NCBI GenBank assembly: GCA_003116975.1
Contig: BGKB01000038.1
Coordinates: forward strand, 463,089 to 527,088
Length of the DNA: 64,000 nt
Direction: 5' to 3'
Source: Aurantiochytrium sp. KH105
Taxonomy: Eukaryota; Sar; Bigyra; Thraustochytrida; Thraustochytriidae
Under the pieces are notes generated by a model. That model was not told the DNA's origin and did not search any database. It worked only from the letters and a program-made list of their open reading frames with translations. This document shows positions 31,019 through 41,900 of the stretch, piece by piece. Both the position numbers and the translations under genes were made by a program. Within the stretch, counting starts at the first letter, position 1. Each line of letters opens with the position of its first letter.

Positions 31019-32707
31019 ATGAACGAGCTGCGCACGGCCGCTGCAGGCATGATGCCCCACGCAGCGTCCGATACGGAGGCGAGCAAGTATAGACTTAAAG
31101 GTTGGCGCTTGCGAAAGACGGTTGCTGCCTGGGCTGGAGTCCTTGTGCTTGTCGTCGTCGGCGCCTTTGCTTTGTACGGGAGCGCGTACGCTGGGCCAAG
31201 TATGAACGAGCTCAATGCTGCGCAGGCAGGAGTGCCACCAGCCCAGGCTACTCGCTCGGGTGCGCTGCGCGCACCCCTCACGCAAGAAAAAACCCACGCC
31301 AACGTCTTTTCGACCAGTGATCAGGCTGTCAACGACGCTTATCCAGTCGGCTTTGCACGTGTGCCGCGACTGGTACACGGACCCAGACATCCAGACGATG
31401 GCAAGCTGCATATCATCTTTTCGTCAGGCTGCAACTACTTTCAGCATTGGCAATCAGAGCTCCTGCTGGCGACCGCCAAACTCGTCAGCCAGCGCGGCCG
31501 CATCACACGCATCGTCAGCGGATGCCATGATCGATCTGCAGAAACAATTCAGCACCGCCATCAGACCTTCCCTGCGGGCAAAAATGACCTTCTCGTACCC
31601 ATGCTCGAGTTGAACAGGTCAGTCAATGACGAGTTCGGACTCTATGTGACTCCATCCTTTGAAGGTGCGCGGGACTTTCCGTGGATCAACAAGCCAAGCT
31701 CGATCGAGTACTTTATGACCCACGCACGTCCAGAGCTTGACCGCCTTGGAGAGACGGTGGTGGCAATTTTGGACCCAGACTTTGTATTCTTGCGCCCTCT
31801 ATCGCAGTCGGAAACAGATCCTCAAGATATCATCGCGAGTCGCGGTCAGGATACCAATCCGGCCAGGAACTCTCCAATCGATTGGGTCCGCCGCGGCCGC
31901 CCGGTGGCCCAGCGCTACGGCCTCGAAGGCCACTGGGCCAGCTATGGCCGCGACAGTCTGCTCAAAATCATCGGCGATGCCAATTCACCCGCTTTATCGT
32001 ACACAAAGTCAGAGGCCGCGCGTGACACTAGCGTCGGTCCACCTCTCATGCTTCATGTAGATGACCTAGCAGTGCTTAGCAAACTCTGGGCAAAGTACAT
32101 GCTTCCTGTGTTGGAGCGTGGAAAAGATATTCTCGCCGATATGTGGGCGTATTCGATTGCCTCGGCGCACCTTGGTCTTCGCCATACAACTCTTGATCAC
32201 TACATGGTTTCTGTGCACGGCAAAAGTGGCCAGGGTTACACGTTCATTGATGAATACAGCGACCTTTCGTGCCAGAATCCTCTGAGCACTCCGGGCGCTC
32301 GTCTGCCAGTCTTCATCCACATGGCCTCCAACTACAAGGCCCCGGACCCCAAAGTGGGCCCGTGGATGTTCCACAAGGGCCACGTCCCGGCGGATATTCT
32401 TGATTGCAAGTCTCCTCTCATTATCCAGCCGCCCGATGATCTCTGGCGGATCACGGACAACTGGAAGGCGAAGCAAAATGCGTGGATGCTATGCCACATT
32501 ATTTTCAATTTGAATCGTGTTGCGTCGCTCTACAAGGCCAAGTTTTGTCCTCAAGGATTCGAGGATCGTCAGCTTATCAAGCTCATCCAAAGCAAGAACC
32601 GAGACCGAAGTTGCTCGCAGCGCAATGACAAGTGGTGCTACCCACTTGCCCAGATCGAGGGTCTCCCCATCAACTGGCGCTCCGCGCTTCGCGATGGATC
32701 GGCTTGA
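31019..32707 (+). CDS. Type II membrane glycosyltransferase, HPAT/peptidyl-serine galactosyltransferase-like
   Basis: 562 residues from ATG at 31019. A short cytosolic tail with basic residues (KGWRLRKT) precedes one membrane anchor at ~34-54 (AGVLVLVVVGAFALYG), giving a Golgi-type type II topology. The lumenal part begins the catalytic domain with IIFSSGCNYFQHWQSELLL and ITRIVSGC, resembling the start of plant hydroxyproline O-arabinosyltransferases and peptidyl-serine alpha-galactosyltransferases. ILDPDFVFLRPL at ~250-260 supplies the acidic DxD-like metal site equivalent to their LDPD/EPDH motif. Several Cys residues could form disulfides. Sugar and acceptor cannot be read from sequence; glycosylation of secreted or wall proteins is inferred. 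An AATAAA lies ~105 bases downstream. Confidence 0.75.
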   Translation: MNELRTAAAGMMPHAASDTEASKYRLKGWRLRKTVAAWAGVLVLVVVGAFALYGSAYAGPSMNELNAAQAGVPPAQATRSGALRAPLTQEKTHANVFSTSDQAVNDAYPVGFARVPRLVHGPRHPDDGKLHIIFSSGCNYFQHWQSELLLATAKLVSQRGRITRIVSGCHDRSAETIQHRHQTFPAGKNDLLVPMLELNRSVNDEFGLYVTPSFEGARDFPWINKPSSIEYFMTHARPELDRLGETVVAILDPDFVFLRPLSQSETDPQDIIASRGQDTNPARNSPIDWVRRGRPVAQRYGLEGHWASYGRDSLLKIIGDANSPALSYTKSEAARDTSVGPPLMLHVDDLAVLSKLWAKYMLPVLERGKDILADMWAYSIASAHLGLRHTTLDHYMVSVHGKSGQGYTFIDEYSDLSCQNPLSTPGARLPVFIHMASNYKAPDPKVGPWMFHKGHVPADILDCKSPLIIQPPDDLWRITDNWKAKQNAWMLCHIIFNLNRVASLYKAKFCPQGFEDRQLIKLIQSKNRDRSCSQRNDKWCYPLAQIEGLPINWRSALRDGSA

Positions 32708-32811
32708 TCAACTTTGTTGCCAAACCAGCATTAACACCTTCGCCGAACGAAATGAAACGAATGGCAACGAATTGCAGCGAAACGAGACGAAACATTGCAT
32801 CGCCTGTGTGT

Positions 32812-32817
32812 AATAAA
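32812..32817 (+). terminator. Putative poly(A) signal of the glycosyltransferase gene
   Basis: AATAAA about 105 bases after the stop codon. Confidence 0.5.
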
Positions 32818-33038
32818 AGAATGGGCGGATAGGAACATAATCAAGATTCACCTGTGATTCCGTCTCTTCTCGAGGCGAGGTAACAGCTTTCCTGGAAACT
32901 AGACCCCAGGACAGCTCTGGTACGAAGATTATCGATTGTTGACCAAACTTAGAACCATGTCTACTTCGACGTTGAAGAGCAATGATATTGGGGAAAGCGT
33001 GCAATTCGTGACTTCTTTCTCGTCCTATCTACGCTGTT

Positions 33039-33168
33039 ATGCGAGTCATACTCATCATGCGAGTCATCTACATCGTGAGAGCTATAAACACCATGCGTGT
33101 TGTTCACATCGTGCATACGAGTCATTCACATCATGCGAGGCAGACTTACCATGCGAGTTATACACATA
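33039..33168. repeat. Degenerate 18-bp tandem minisatellite
   Basis: Seven diverged copies of an ATGCGAGTCATACACATC-like unit with one 4-base insertion. The unit is 18 bases, so one frame stays open as a Met-Arg-Val-Ile-like hexapeptide repeat, but there is no sign that it is translated. Confidence 0.75.
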
Positions 33169-33530
33169 GCCAGACTGATCGTGAGCATCTTCTGCTCCTG
33201 CCCGATTCATTGTCCATCCTCCTCCATCCTCCTCCCCCCCTTCTCTGATGAGTCACCAAAGAAGGAAAGGTAGGCCTTGAAAAATAAAAAAAAAATCTTT
33301 TTTTGATGATGGCAAAGTCGCAGCTGGCTGTTGTTGCAGTTGCGGACCGCAACTCTCCCACGTGCGTCCGTCGCTCCCGAGGTAGAAAGCCGTCAGCGTG
33401 GCGACCTCCGTCGCCCGTCCTCGACAGGCTCACCCCGTGAGCTCACGGACCGCACGTCTCGACGTTGCGGTCGGAGAACAAGCAGGCGATCCACCGATCC
33501 TCCTCGCCCGCTTTTCCTCCCGTCGCAACC

Positions 33531-36500
33531 ATGGCGAGCGCGCGAGAGGTGACTGCGCTCCTGGAGAAGACCAGCGACTACGACAAGGATGAGCGGTACA
33601 TGGCCGTAAACGATCTGTGCCGCGGCCTAGAGGGCGAAGTGAAGATGGACATCCACCTGGAACGGCGCATTTGCCAAAAGATTCTCGAGCGACTCGACGA
33701 CAGCTCGAACGACGTGCAAACGGTGGCCGTCCGGTGCCTGAATATTCTGGTGAAAAAGGTCGAGGAGACGCAGGTACGCGACATTTGCAACAAACTCGCC
33801 AACCTCATCCTTTCTGGCAAGGCCGACCTCCGCGATATTTACGCCATTGGGCTCAAGACGTGTCTCGGCACTCTCCCTGCAAGCATGGGGCCAAAGATTG
33901 CCATGGACCTCGCTTCGCGTCTCCTTGGAGGCGTCAAGATGGACCAGGACGAGAGCATCAAGCTCGAGTGCCTTGATCTTCTTACGGACCTCATCAAATT
34001 CTACGGCGGCTCCATGACCTCTGAGCACAGCCACATCTCCACGACTGCGCTCCAGCAGCTCTCCTTTCCCAAGCCGGCCGTGCGCAAGCGGGCTGCCGCC
34101 TGCCTTGGCCGTCTGGCCACGGTTGTCTCGGACGACCTCCTCGATCGCATCATCCAAACGCTCCTGGAGCAGATCGAAAACCCCAAGCCGGGCAGTGACA
34201 AGCGCACTTTGATCCAGACCATCGGCACGATCTCACGCATGGTCGGCTTCAGACTCGGTTCGCACTTGCAGCGCATTGTGCCTCTTTTTCTCGCCTCGCT
34301 GAAAAAGCCCGGCGACGAGTCCATGCAAACGGAAGAGTCTGATGAACTGCGAGAGAACATTCTTCACGCGTTCGAGTCCTTTGTCATTCGCTGCCCGCAT
34401 GAGGCTGCTTCGCACATTCTGGAAATCCTCGAACCCACCCTTGCCTTTCTGCGCTACGATCCAAACTACAATTACAACGATGAGGATGACGACGGCGAGG
34501 ACATGGAAGCCATGGACGACTACGACGATGAAGAGTACGAGGACTACGATGATGACGAGTACTCGGATGAAGACGACACGAGCTGGAAGGTGCGCCGTGC
34601 ATCTGTCAAGGTTGTGCGCGCCGTCATTATCTCGCGGCCAGACTCCCTTGACGAAATCTACGCCAAATGCGGAGGCCTGTTGCTCAACTGCTTCAAGGAG
34701 CGCGACGACAATGTCCGTCTCGACCTCGTCAGCTGCTACTCGGTGCTCTTGCGCACGCTTCGCGGTGGATCGAGCCTGACTCTGGGCTCCAAGACATCCA
34801 ACAGCGCCGCCGCCCAGGAATCAGCGCGCTCCAACAGCCAAGCTCGAGCACGCATTGCCGAGGATGTTCCCAAGATCGTCAAGGTCACGTGCAAGATCCT
34901 CAAGGAGAAGAAAGCTGAGAAAACACGCACGAGCACCTTTGAGCTGCTCCAGGAGCTCGTGCTTCTTTTGAGCGGAGGCCTCGAGAAACATGTCCCGACC
35001 CTCGTTCCCCTTCTCGTCGACTCTATGCGTCTCGATCGGGACTCCTCGCTCATCTTTGCTTGTCTTCAGTTCATTGGCAAGCTCTTTGAGACGCATCCAG
35101 CCACGTGCATCCAGCCGCACCTTGAGAAGCTTTCCCCTCCGATCCTCGCGTGTGCCGGCGCGGAATGGTACAAGATCGCTGCAGAGGCTTTGCGCGTGAT
35201 CGCCGTCATGGTTGCCGTCTTCCGGCCTCGCGCCAAGGGTACCGGTGACGATGTGGACATGGCCGATGCTGCTGCCTCTGACTTTGAATGTGCACCATTC
35301 GTGCGACCCTGCTTCGAGGCAATTCTCCCGCGTCTTCAGACTCATCACATTGACCAGGAAATCAAGGAGTGTGCCATCTTTGCCATGGGCGCGCTATTCT
35401 CACGATGCGGTGACATGCTCACAGGCGACCTTAGCGGCGTTCTGGAGCTTTTGCAAGAGCGTCTTCGCAACGAGATTACGCGTCTGCCCGCCCTCAAATG
35501 CATTGAGGAAATCGCCTCCTCGCCTCTCCGCCTTGATTTGAGCGCTGCCGTGGCGAGTCTCGTGGGTGATCTCGTCAATTTTTTGCGCCAGCAAAGCCGC
35601 ACGCTCAAGCAAAATACTCTTTCGACCCTGCGGGAGCTCATCAAGTCGAGCCCAAGCTCACTCGAGCCGGCCCTCTACAAGGAGGCACTTGAGAATGCCG
35701 CCAAGCTTATCGACGATCGTGACCTGTATCTGAGCCAAATGGCTGTCTCGCTGTGCATCACCGCATTGGAGCAGGCACCCGACAAACAGGATATCGTCGC
35801 CATAACCGCCGGAAGCGTATTGCCGCGGTGCATCCAGCTCATGACCTCTTCGCTGCTGCAGACGGGAGGCACCACCCTCGATTCAATTCTCCAGCTTCTT
35901 GCGCTGCTCATGCGTCTGCAGATCGCGCCGCTGACCTTTGACGAGGTGCTTGCGATGGTGGTCCGCCCTTCGCAGGATTCTTCGATCAAGCTTTCCAAGA
36001 GTGCAGTGTCCTCGCTGTCCCGAGGCATCGGCACCATTTGCACCTCGTGTCCGGACACGTCCCAGCGCGACGCCACGGTGAACAAGATCATCGAGGATGT
36101 TAAGGGTGGTGCAGCCGGGGGCGACGATCTTGCCATGACGAAAATGAACCTGGCGCTTCTCTCGCTTGGCGAAGTGGGCCGTGACGTGGACTTGGCGTCC
36201 ATCTCGGGCGAGGCGTACTCGACCGTACTCGCGTGCTTGGACAAAAAATCCTGCCCCGAAGAGGTCAAATCGGCGTCAGCGACAGCGCTGGGTAACCTCA
36301 CGCTGGGCAACATGCCTTCCTACTTGCCTCTGCTCATGACAGCGCTCCATGAACGCAAGGAGGAAGCCCAGCAATACCTTTTGCTCAGCTCGCTTCGCGA
36401 GGTTATCGTGCGTCACAACAGTTCCAAGGCCGCTGCGACCTCGGCGCTTCCTGTGGACGATATTGTTCCCGTGCTTGAGCGGCATTGCCGCAGCACCGAA

Positions 36501-37349
36501 GAAGGTGTGCGCAACATGGTGGCAGAGTGCTTTGGCAAGCTTGCCATTCTCAAGCCGAGCCAAATCGTACCGTACCTGGCGCAGGCCGTGCAAAAGTCTG
36601 CCGAGGAGCCCATGGCACGCTGTACACTTGTCATGGCCCTCAAGTTCGCCAGCAACAGCGACCAGCCTGTCGACGCCCTCCGTGAAAACATTGGTACCTT
36701 TGTCGACCTCCTCGACGACAAGGACCTTCATGTTCGTCGCGCCGCCATTGTGGCTTTCACCTCACTCGCGCACCATCGGACGGCAGTCATTCACGGTGTC
36801 GCGCGCGATCGCATTGTGCCGGCGCTCTTCAAAGATATGAGCGTCGACCCGTCTCTCAAGCGCACTGTTGACCTCGGACCCTTCAAGCATGTGGTTGACG
36901 ACGGTTTGCCCCTGCGCAAGGCTTCGTTCTCTTGCATTCTCACAATGCTTGATACGATTCCTGAAACGGTCTCTGTGGTGGACCTGCTCCCGCACCTGGC
37001 CAAGGGTCTCGGCGACGTGGACGAGGTGCAAATGCTTTGCCATCAGATCCTCGTGCAGATTGCTCAGCGCTCGCCACACGTGCTGCTGAGCGAGGTTGGC
37101 ACTATTCTCGAGCCTCTGGCTCAGACGCTTAACAAGACTGTCAAGGAGTCCCAGGGATCTGTCGTCAATCATGCCAACAACGAGATTCGATCTGCGCTGC
37201 GGGCTCTTGACGCGATTGCGGCAGTTCCTGAGTCGCACCAGGATCGTCGCATCACAGATCTTGTGGCCGCTGTGCTTGCCAAGGACGCAACGCGAGAAAT
37301 GATCGTCGCTGACCATCTTGGCATGGCGACCCAGGTCGCAGCCAAATAG
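33531..37349 (+). CDS. CAND1: CAND1 (cullin-associated NEDD8-dissociated protein, TIP120 family)
   Basis: 1272 residues (human CAND1 is ~1230), HEAT-repeat solenoid throughout. It starts with a LLEKTSDYDKDERYMAVNDL-type first repeat; the initiator context is AACCATGG. Family landmarks are LDDSSNDVQTVAVRCL, YDPNYNYND followed by the long acidic loop (~320-345) and SWKVRRASVKVVRA, and near the C-terminus the TIP120 signature TVDLGPFKHVVDDGLPLRK. CAND1 binds un-neddylated cullin-RBX1 and acts as an exchange factor for SCF substrate receptors in nucleus and cytosol. One copy, no introns, and no missing blocks. The ATG at 33531 is preferred over an upstream non-ATG extension. Confidence 0.97.
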   Translation: MASAREVTALLEKTSDYDKDERYMAVNDLCRGLEGEVKMDIHLERRICQKILERLDDSSNDVQTVAVRCLNILVKKVEETQVRDICNKLANLILSGKADLRDIYAIGLKTCLGTLPASMGPKIAMDLASRLLGGVKMDQDESIKLECLDLLTDLIKFYGGSMTSEHSHISTTALQQLSFPKPAVRKRAAACLGRLATVVSDDLLDRIIQTLLEQIENPKPGSDKRTLIQTIGTISRMVGFRLGSHLQRIVPLFLASLKKPGDESMQTEESDELRENILHAFESFVIRCPHEAASHILEILEPTLAFLRYDPNYNYNDEDDDGEDMEAMDDYDDEEYEDYDDDEYSDEDDTSWKVRRASVKVVRAVIISRPDSLDEIYAKCGGLLLNCFKERDDNVRLDLVSCYSVLLRTLRGGSSLTLGSKTSNSAAAQESARSNSQARARIAEDVPKIVKVTCKILKEKKAEKTRTSTFELLQELVLLLSGGLEKHVPTLVPLLVDSMRLDRDSSLIFACLQFIGKLFETHPATCIQPHLEKLSPPILACAGAEWYKIAAEALRVIAVMVAVFRPRAKGTGDDVDMADAAASDFECAPFVRPCFEAILPRLQTHHIDQEIKECAIFAMGALFSRCGDMLTGDLSGVLELLQERLRNEITRLPALKCIEEIASSPLRLDLSAAVASLVGDLVNFLRQQSRTLKQNTLSTLRELIKSSPSSLEPALYKEALENAAKLIDDRDLYLSQMAVSLCITALEQAPDKQDIVAITAGSVLPRCIQLMTSSLLQTGGTTLDSILQLLALLMRLQIAPLTFDEVLAMVVRPSQDSSIKLSKSAVSSLSRGIGTICTSCPDTSQRDATVNKIIEDVKGGAAGGDDLAMTKMNLALLSLGEVGRDVDLASISGEAYSTVLACLDKKSCPEEVKSASATALGNLTLGNMPSYLPLLMTALHERKEEAQQYLLLSSLREVIVRHNSSKAAATSALPVDDIVPVLERHCRSTEEGVRNMVAECFGKLAILKPSQIVPYLAQAVQKSAEEPMARCTLVMALKFASNSDQPVDALRENIGTFVDLLDDKDLHVRRAAIVAFTSLAHHRTAVIHGVARDRIVPALFKDMSVDPSLKRTVDLGPFKHVVDDGLPLRKASFSCILTMLDTIPETVSVVDLLPHLAKGLGDVDEVQMLCHQILVQIAQRSPHVLLSEVGTILEPLAQTLNKTVKESQGSVVNHANNEIRSALRALDAIAAVPESHQDRRITDLVAAVLAKDATREMIVADHLGMATQVAAK

Positions 37350-38551
37350 GAAGCTATTCAAGCGACGAGCAAGTAAGTGCGCCAACAAGAAATAAGTAAA
37401 AATCTATAAGACATGTGAGCGATACTTGGATGCGTCAACATGATGTACGACATCACAACTTCGCGTGAGCGGGTGCAGAAGGCCGACTTTTAGGCGCCTG
37501 ACGAATCTGCAGTACGAGGACAAGAATAAATACAATCATCTGCAGGACACAGAAGTAGGACCTTGAAGCGGGGCCCAAAGGGAAAGAGCAATAAAGGTAG
37601 GAAGACCGCATGTCGAGGAAGAACTCATGTTAAGAGTCTGTAATTTCAAAAGCGAACGAGAAAAAAGAATCAGTCAGCAATCCTGTCTTTGGCGTTTTCC
37701 TTTTCCCCCCGCCTCTCTCTCTCTCTCTCTTCCCGGCCCCTTTAAAGCAAAGCCATCTCTCCTCCTCCCCCGACTCAACACGTGGCGCTAAATTTTCAAA
37801 GACGACCACCACTCAATCGCATCAGTGCTTCTTAGAGGTAATAGGTAAGCTTTCAACATGTACGCCTTCAGGGGATTGACAGATATGTTGTGTCATCAAT
37901 TGCGATATGGTGGTTGTCCAGAGCCGTTCATTTTCTCAACTTCTCTTCCTCTCTCTCTCTCTCCTTCTCAAAGTCTGCTTGGAGACTTTATTCGAATATG
38001 CCCCAACAAATAAGAGACACGAGGCGCAAAAAGACCATGACGTGTCAGGCCAGTCGAGGCGACTTTCATTTCCCATACGTTTCTTGAGTTCAAACTCTCA
38101 AAGCCCGCAGGCTCCAGTGCTCAATGGGTGACGCTGGTTGTGCTCTTGCCTTCATTCGCCCTCACCACCTCGTGCCCAGCCTTGCCTTTCCTTGCCTGCC
38201 CGCCATTTCGTCTCACTCCATGACGAATCATACGTAGCATGAAACATTGGCACTCACCTCGTTATTGACACCGTCGTTCGCAAGACGCGCAAGGCAACCA
38301 ACTCAACGTCGAGCGCTACGCAAGTCGTGCGCGTCCGGGCTGCATGCAGAGCGCGCTCGCTGGTGGCAAGCACGATCCGCAGCCCGGACTGCAGCAGCAG
38401 AGACCCCATCGATCGGGGTTTGCTTTTCCGATCGCGCTCGCCTTGCTGGATTTGCTCTTGCCTTCAACCACGTTGCTGCCGTCGCCTTCGCCCTCCATCC
38501 ACTCATTCGTTTCGAGTTGGCTGGCGTCAGCCACACAGACTGGGCCTCGAA
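37350..38551. other. Intergenic region downstream of CAND1
   Basis: AATAAA at 37525-37530, CT-rich tracts at 37710-37735 and 37943-37970. No gene seen before the candidate at 38552. Confidence 0.55.
37525..37530 (+). terminator. Putative poly(A) signal of CAND1
   Basis: AATAAA ~175 bases after the stop codon; the first AATAAA downstream of the gene. Confidence 0.4.
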
Positions 38552-38927
38552 ATGAGTGGCTCCAAGACAAGGCCCACTCGCGCGCGACGGGACGCTGTTG
38601 GCCCTCGAGCGAGCGCGTTGCGCGCAGTGGTACGTCGCCGCAACGGCTTCGGGGATCGATCGGTCGATCGCTTGATCGAGCGAGTCCCGTGTGCAGCAGG
38701 GCGAGGCGGTAAGCCCGAACGAAGAAAGCCTTCGTACGACCTCGACGCGCGCAGACGCGCGACTGCTCTTTAAGGCACAGGACGCAGACTTTTACGGGCC
38801 CGTGGGGACGGGCTTGGTTTTTGGTGCGAAAAGGGGCACAATCCTGAACTTGTTGCAGGGGCTCGAGGGACGAGCCCAAAGGAACTCTTTTCTGTACGAA
38901 GTGGCGGACCGCAGCTCGTCAGATTGA
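38552..38927 (+). CDS. Candidate small two-exon gene of unknown function
   Basis: The frame 38781-38927 reads DADFYGPVGTGLVFGAKRG and onward to a stop, with balanced composition and plausible codon use, but no ATG of its own. Upstream, an ATG at 38552 opens a basic N-terminus (MSGSKTRPTRARRD). Two splice solutions keep the frame: donor GTACGT at 38630 with acceptor CAG ending 38780 (151-base intron), or donor GTAAGC at 38709 with acceptor ending 38754 (46-base intron). Either gives a protein of ~75-120 residues. The stop is only 27 bases before the ATG of the CKK gene. It may instead be chance or a leader exon of that gene. No family recognised. Confidence 0.3.
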
Positions 38928-38954
38928 GAGGAACGCACTTGCTGTACATCTATC

Positions 38955-41900
38955 ATGGACGGAGCTCGTTCGCTTGACGTTCTTGCTGATCACGGGATGA
39001 ATCACGATGGCTCAAATGCAGAAAATACATCACACAACAAGAATGATTTGGCGAAGAGAGACCAGCTGTCAAAGCAAATGAAATCGGATTCTTCGCCAGC
39101 ATCTTCCGGGTCTTCGCTGCAGGGAACGCACGAGGGTCTCTTGTGCTGCCAGGCTGCGTCGGTCATCTTGGGTGGGAAGGGTGTTCTGCATGCAAGGGTA
39201 AGTGCAAAAGCGAGCATGAGTCTCTGCGATGAGTCTTTTAATGATTGACAAAACTTCCTCCACCTCCACCACCATACGTCCATACAGACTCTTCAAGCGC
39301 TTTCTTTGAGCGAGAAAGAGGCTTCCGCCACCGTGTCTTCGGATCGAGCTCTGGACTATTACATGCAGACCGCACCTCGTGCTCAGACGCAGTCCGTGCG
39401 TCTCGTTCGGGATCGGCCATGTCAGGTACGTTTGTGTCGTTTAGCTCCAAAGCGCAAATAGAAATCGAACTTGCTGACGTGTCTGAAATAAATGCGTATC
39501 ATCTTGGCGAGCACAGACTGCGGAAGACGTCCTCGAGACGCTGTACCGCTTTACGGGAACGCGGTACCAAAAGCTCTTGCCTGTAGTCGTTCTCTTTTCA
39601 GGTTTGTCTCATGCAGCGCTCGTGTACCTGCCTTCGGACCATCCAAAGACACGCAAGGCTATCGTTTTCGAGCCGCAGACGATGGCAACAGCGAAACATG
39701 GCGTCACGCGATTCTCGAGCGTGCGTGCGCTGACCGCTCACATCACGCAACGACTAGCTCAAGATGTGTCGGAAGACACCGCACCTTTGGCAACCGCATT
39801 CATTCTAAAAAAACGGAGCAGCACCACCACTTCAGCGTCCGAGCCAGCTTTGATGCGTGTCGCGGAAAAGATTGAGAGCGCATCTCTCAGTACTGAACGC
39901 GCAAGACTCCGGGCAGAAGAAGAAGCAGAAGAAGAAGGAGCGGAGAAAGCAGAGAGGGACGAGGTAGGAGGAGAAGATATGCGAGACGCAAATGAAGCAC
40001 TTCTTTCTCGCAAGGCGCGCGAACAACGGATTGCTGCAAGGTTACGGCGTGCGCAGACAGCGTCAACGAAAAGTCTTTTTGCTGATGTGAACCAAGATGC
40101 GCACTTTGGGGGAATGCCACGTATGAGTGAAGACCAAGACGAAGAATCACTTGAGCGCCAACAGAATGTCCGAGAAGTGGAAACTGTGCATCGTGTGCAA
40201 AGAAAAGAGGACGAGCACAAAATTGAAGTCGGATACCAGCGTCAAATGGATGAACACGAGGAAGATCGTGATCATGATCATGATCATGATTATGAAGCAG
40301 AAGGGAAAATGGCGCGCAAATCTGAGCGCCATGTGCAAGAGCAGAAAGAACTCGAATTTGAACGGCAGCGCGAAGTAGAAGAAGAAGAACAAGAAGAGCA
40401 AGAACAAGAGCAAGAGCGTCAACTCGAAGATGATACGAAAAGGGAGCATGAACGCAGACTGCAAGAACAAAGAGATCTCGAGCTTCAACGGCAGCGTGAA
40501 GTGGAAGAAGAACAAGAGCGCGAGCGCGAGCGTCAACGTCAACGTGAACTTCGCCTCGAAGAAGAAAGGGAACGTGAACGTGAACGCAGAATGCAAGAGC
40601 AAAGAGAACTCGAGCTTCGACGGCAGCGTGAAGTGGAAGAAGAACAAGAGCGCGAACGTGAGCGTCAACTCCGTCTTGAGGAAGAAGAGCAAGAGCGTCA
40701 ACGCCAACTTCGCCTCGAAGAAGAAAGACAAAGGAAGCACGAACGTCATATGCAAGAGCAAAGAGAACTCGAGCTTCGAAGGCAGCGTGAAGTGGAGGAA
40801 AAACACGAACGCGAACGTGAGCGTCAACTCCGTCTTGAGGAAGAAGAGCAAGAACGTCAACGCCAACATTGTCTCGAAGAAGAAAGACAAAGGAAGCATG
40901 AACGTCATATGCAAGAACTAAGAGATCTCGAACTTCAACGGCAGCGAGAAGTGGAAGAAGAACAAGAGCGTGAGCGTGATCGACGCATGCAAGCACAAAA
41001 GGAAGTTGAACGTCAACAGCAGCAGAAGGAAGACGAAGAGCGTGAACGTAAACGCCGTCTCGCAGAAGAAGAAAAGAGGAATTTGGAGCATGAACGTAGC
41101 ATGCAAGAACAAAGAGATCTTGAACTGCAACGGCAGCGTGTAGCTGACGAAAAAGAACTGCCTGAGCGCCAGCATCGCCTAAAAGAGGAGGAAGAGGCGG
41201 AGGTGGCACTTGGACGTCGAATTCAATGTCAGAGCGAAGAAGAGGACGCGCGTGAGCCTGAACGTATTGTACAAGCACAAGATGATGATGATGATGATGA
41301 GGAGGAGGAAGCACTCGAATCTCAGCGTCGTCACAGCGAAGAAAAGCATGACCTGCATCGTCGTGAGGCTTTGGAGAATGCTGAAAAACAAAAGAGACTC
41401 GACAAAATCGCCACTTTGGCACGAGAGAGAAAGCTTAAAGAAAAAGCCGATCGTGAGCACCATGAAAGAGAAGTACAGCGCGCGTGGGTGCGTCAGATTG
41501 AGCAGGAAAAGGCTCGGAATGCCGAGATGCCGCCTGAGCCAAATACCATGCCCGCAATGTCTATGTCCGCAATGTCTGAAGACTCTCCATCGAAGGACCC
41601 AAAAGATGCAAATCTCCGCGACTTTGCGATGGAACGCATTGAAGAGCTCCGAAAGCTACGAGAGGAGGCAGACCGAAAGTATCGGGCAGCTCTTGCCTAT
41701 GAGAACTCTCGCAGCGAGACCCCAAAGGCCACAATGTCGCCTGTTCGCGACATTCGATTTGGCGCGACTGAGGACGGTGACCAAGAAGCCGCAATTGAAA
41801 CAGCTAAATCTGGTCCTGGAGCCTTTTCCGCAGAACACAGGAGCCTTAGAGAACAATCGGGGCATACCTCGCCTCGAGAAGAACGTCCATTTAAAGATAG

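Larger units (their letters stand above)
32708..33530. other. Intergenic region between glycosyltransferase and CAND1
   Basis: Holds the glycosyltransferase 3' UTR with AACGAAATG-like imperfect repeats (32745-32795), an 18-bp minisatellite (33039-33168), a CCTCCTCCATCC tract (33206-33242) and the CAND1 5' leader. No additional gene supported. Confidence 0.6.

Noticed and set aside
29781-31411. Long overlapping ORFs on both strands (263-444 codons) in the CDPK/glycosyltransferase gap
   Set aside because: Arg/Ala/Pro/Ser-rich readings of GC-rich repeats, mutually exclusive, and partly antisense to the glycosyltransferase.
33039-33168. CRISPR-like array
   Set aside because: Contiguous degenerate 18-bp units without unique spacers in a eukaryotic genome; a minisatellite.
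39887-41422. 511-codon minus-strand ORF rich in Ala-Leu-Val-His-Asp
   Set aside because: Antisense of the repetitive coiled coil in the CKK gene.
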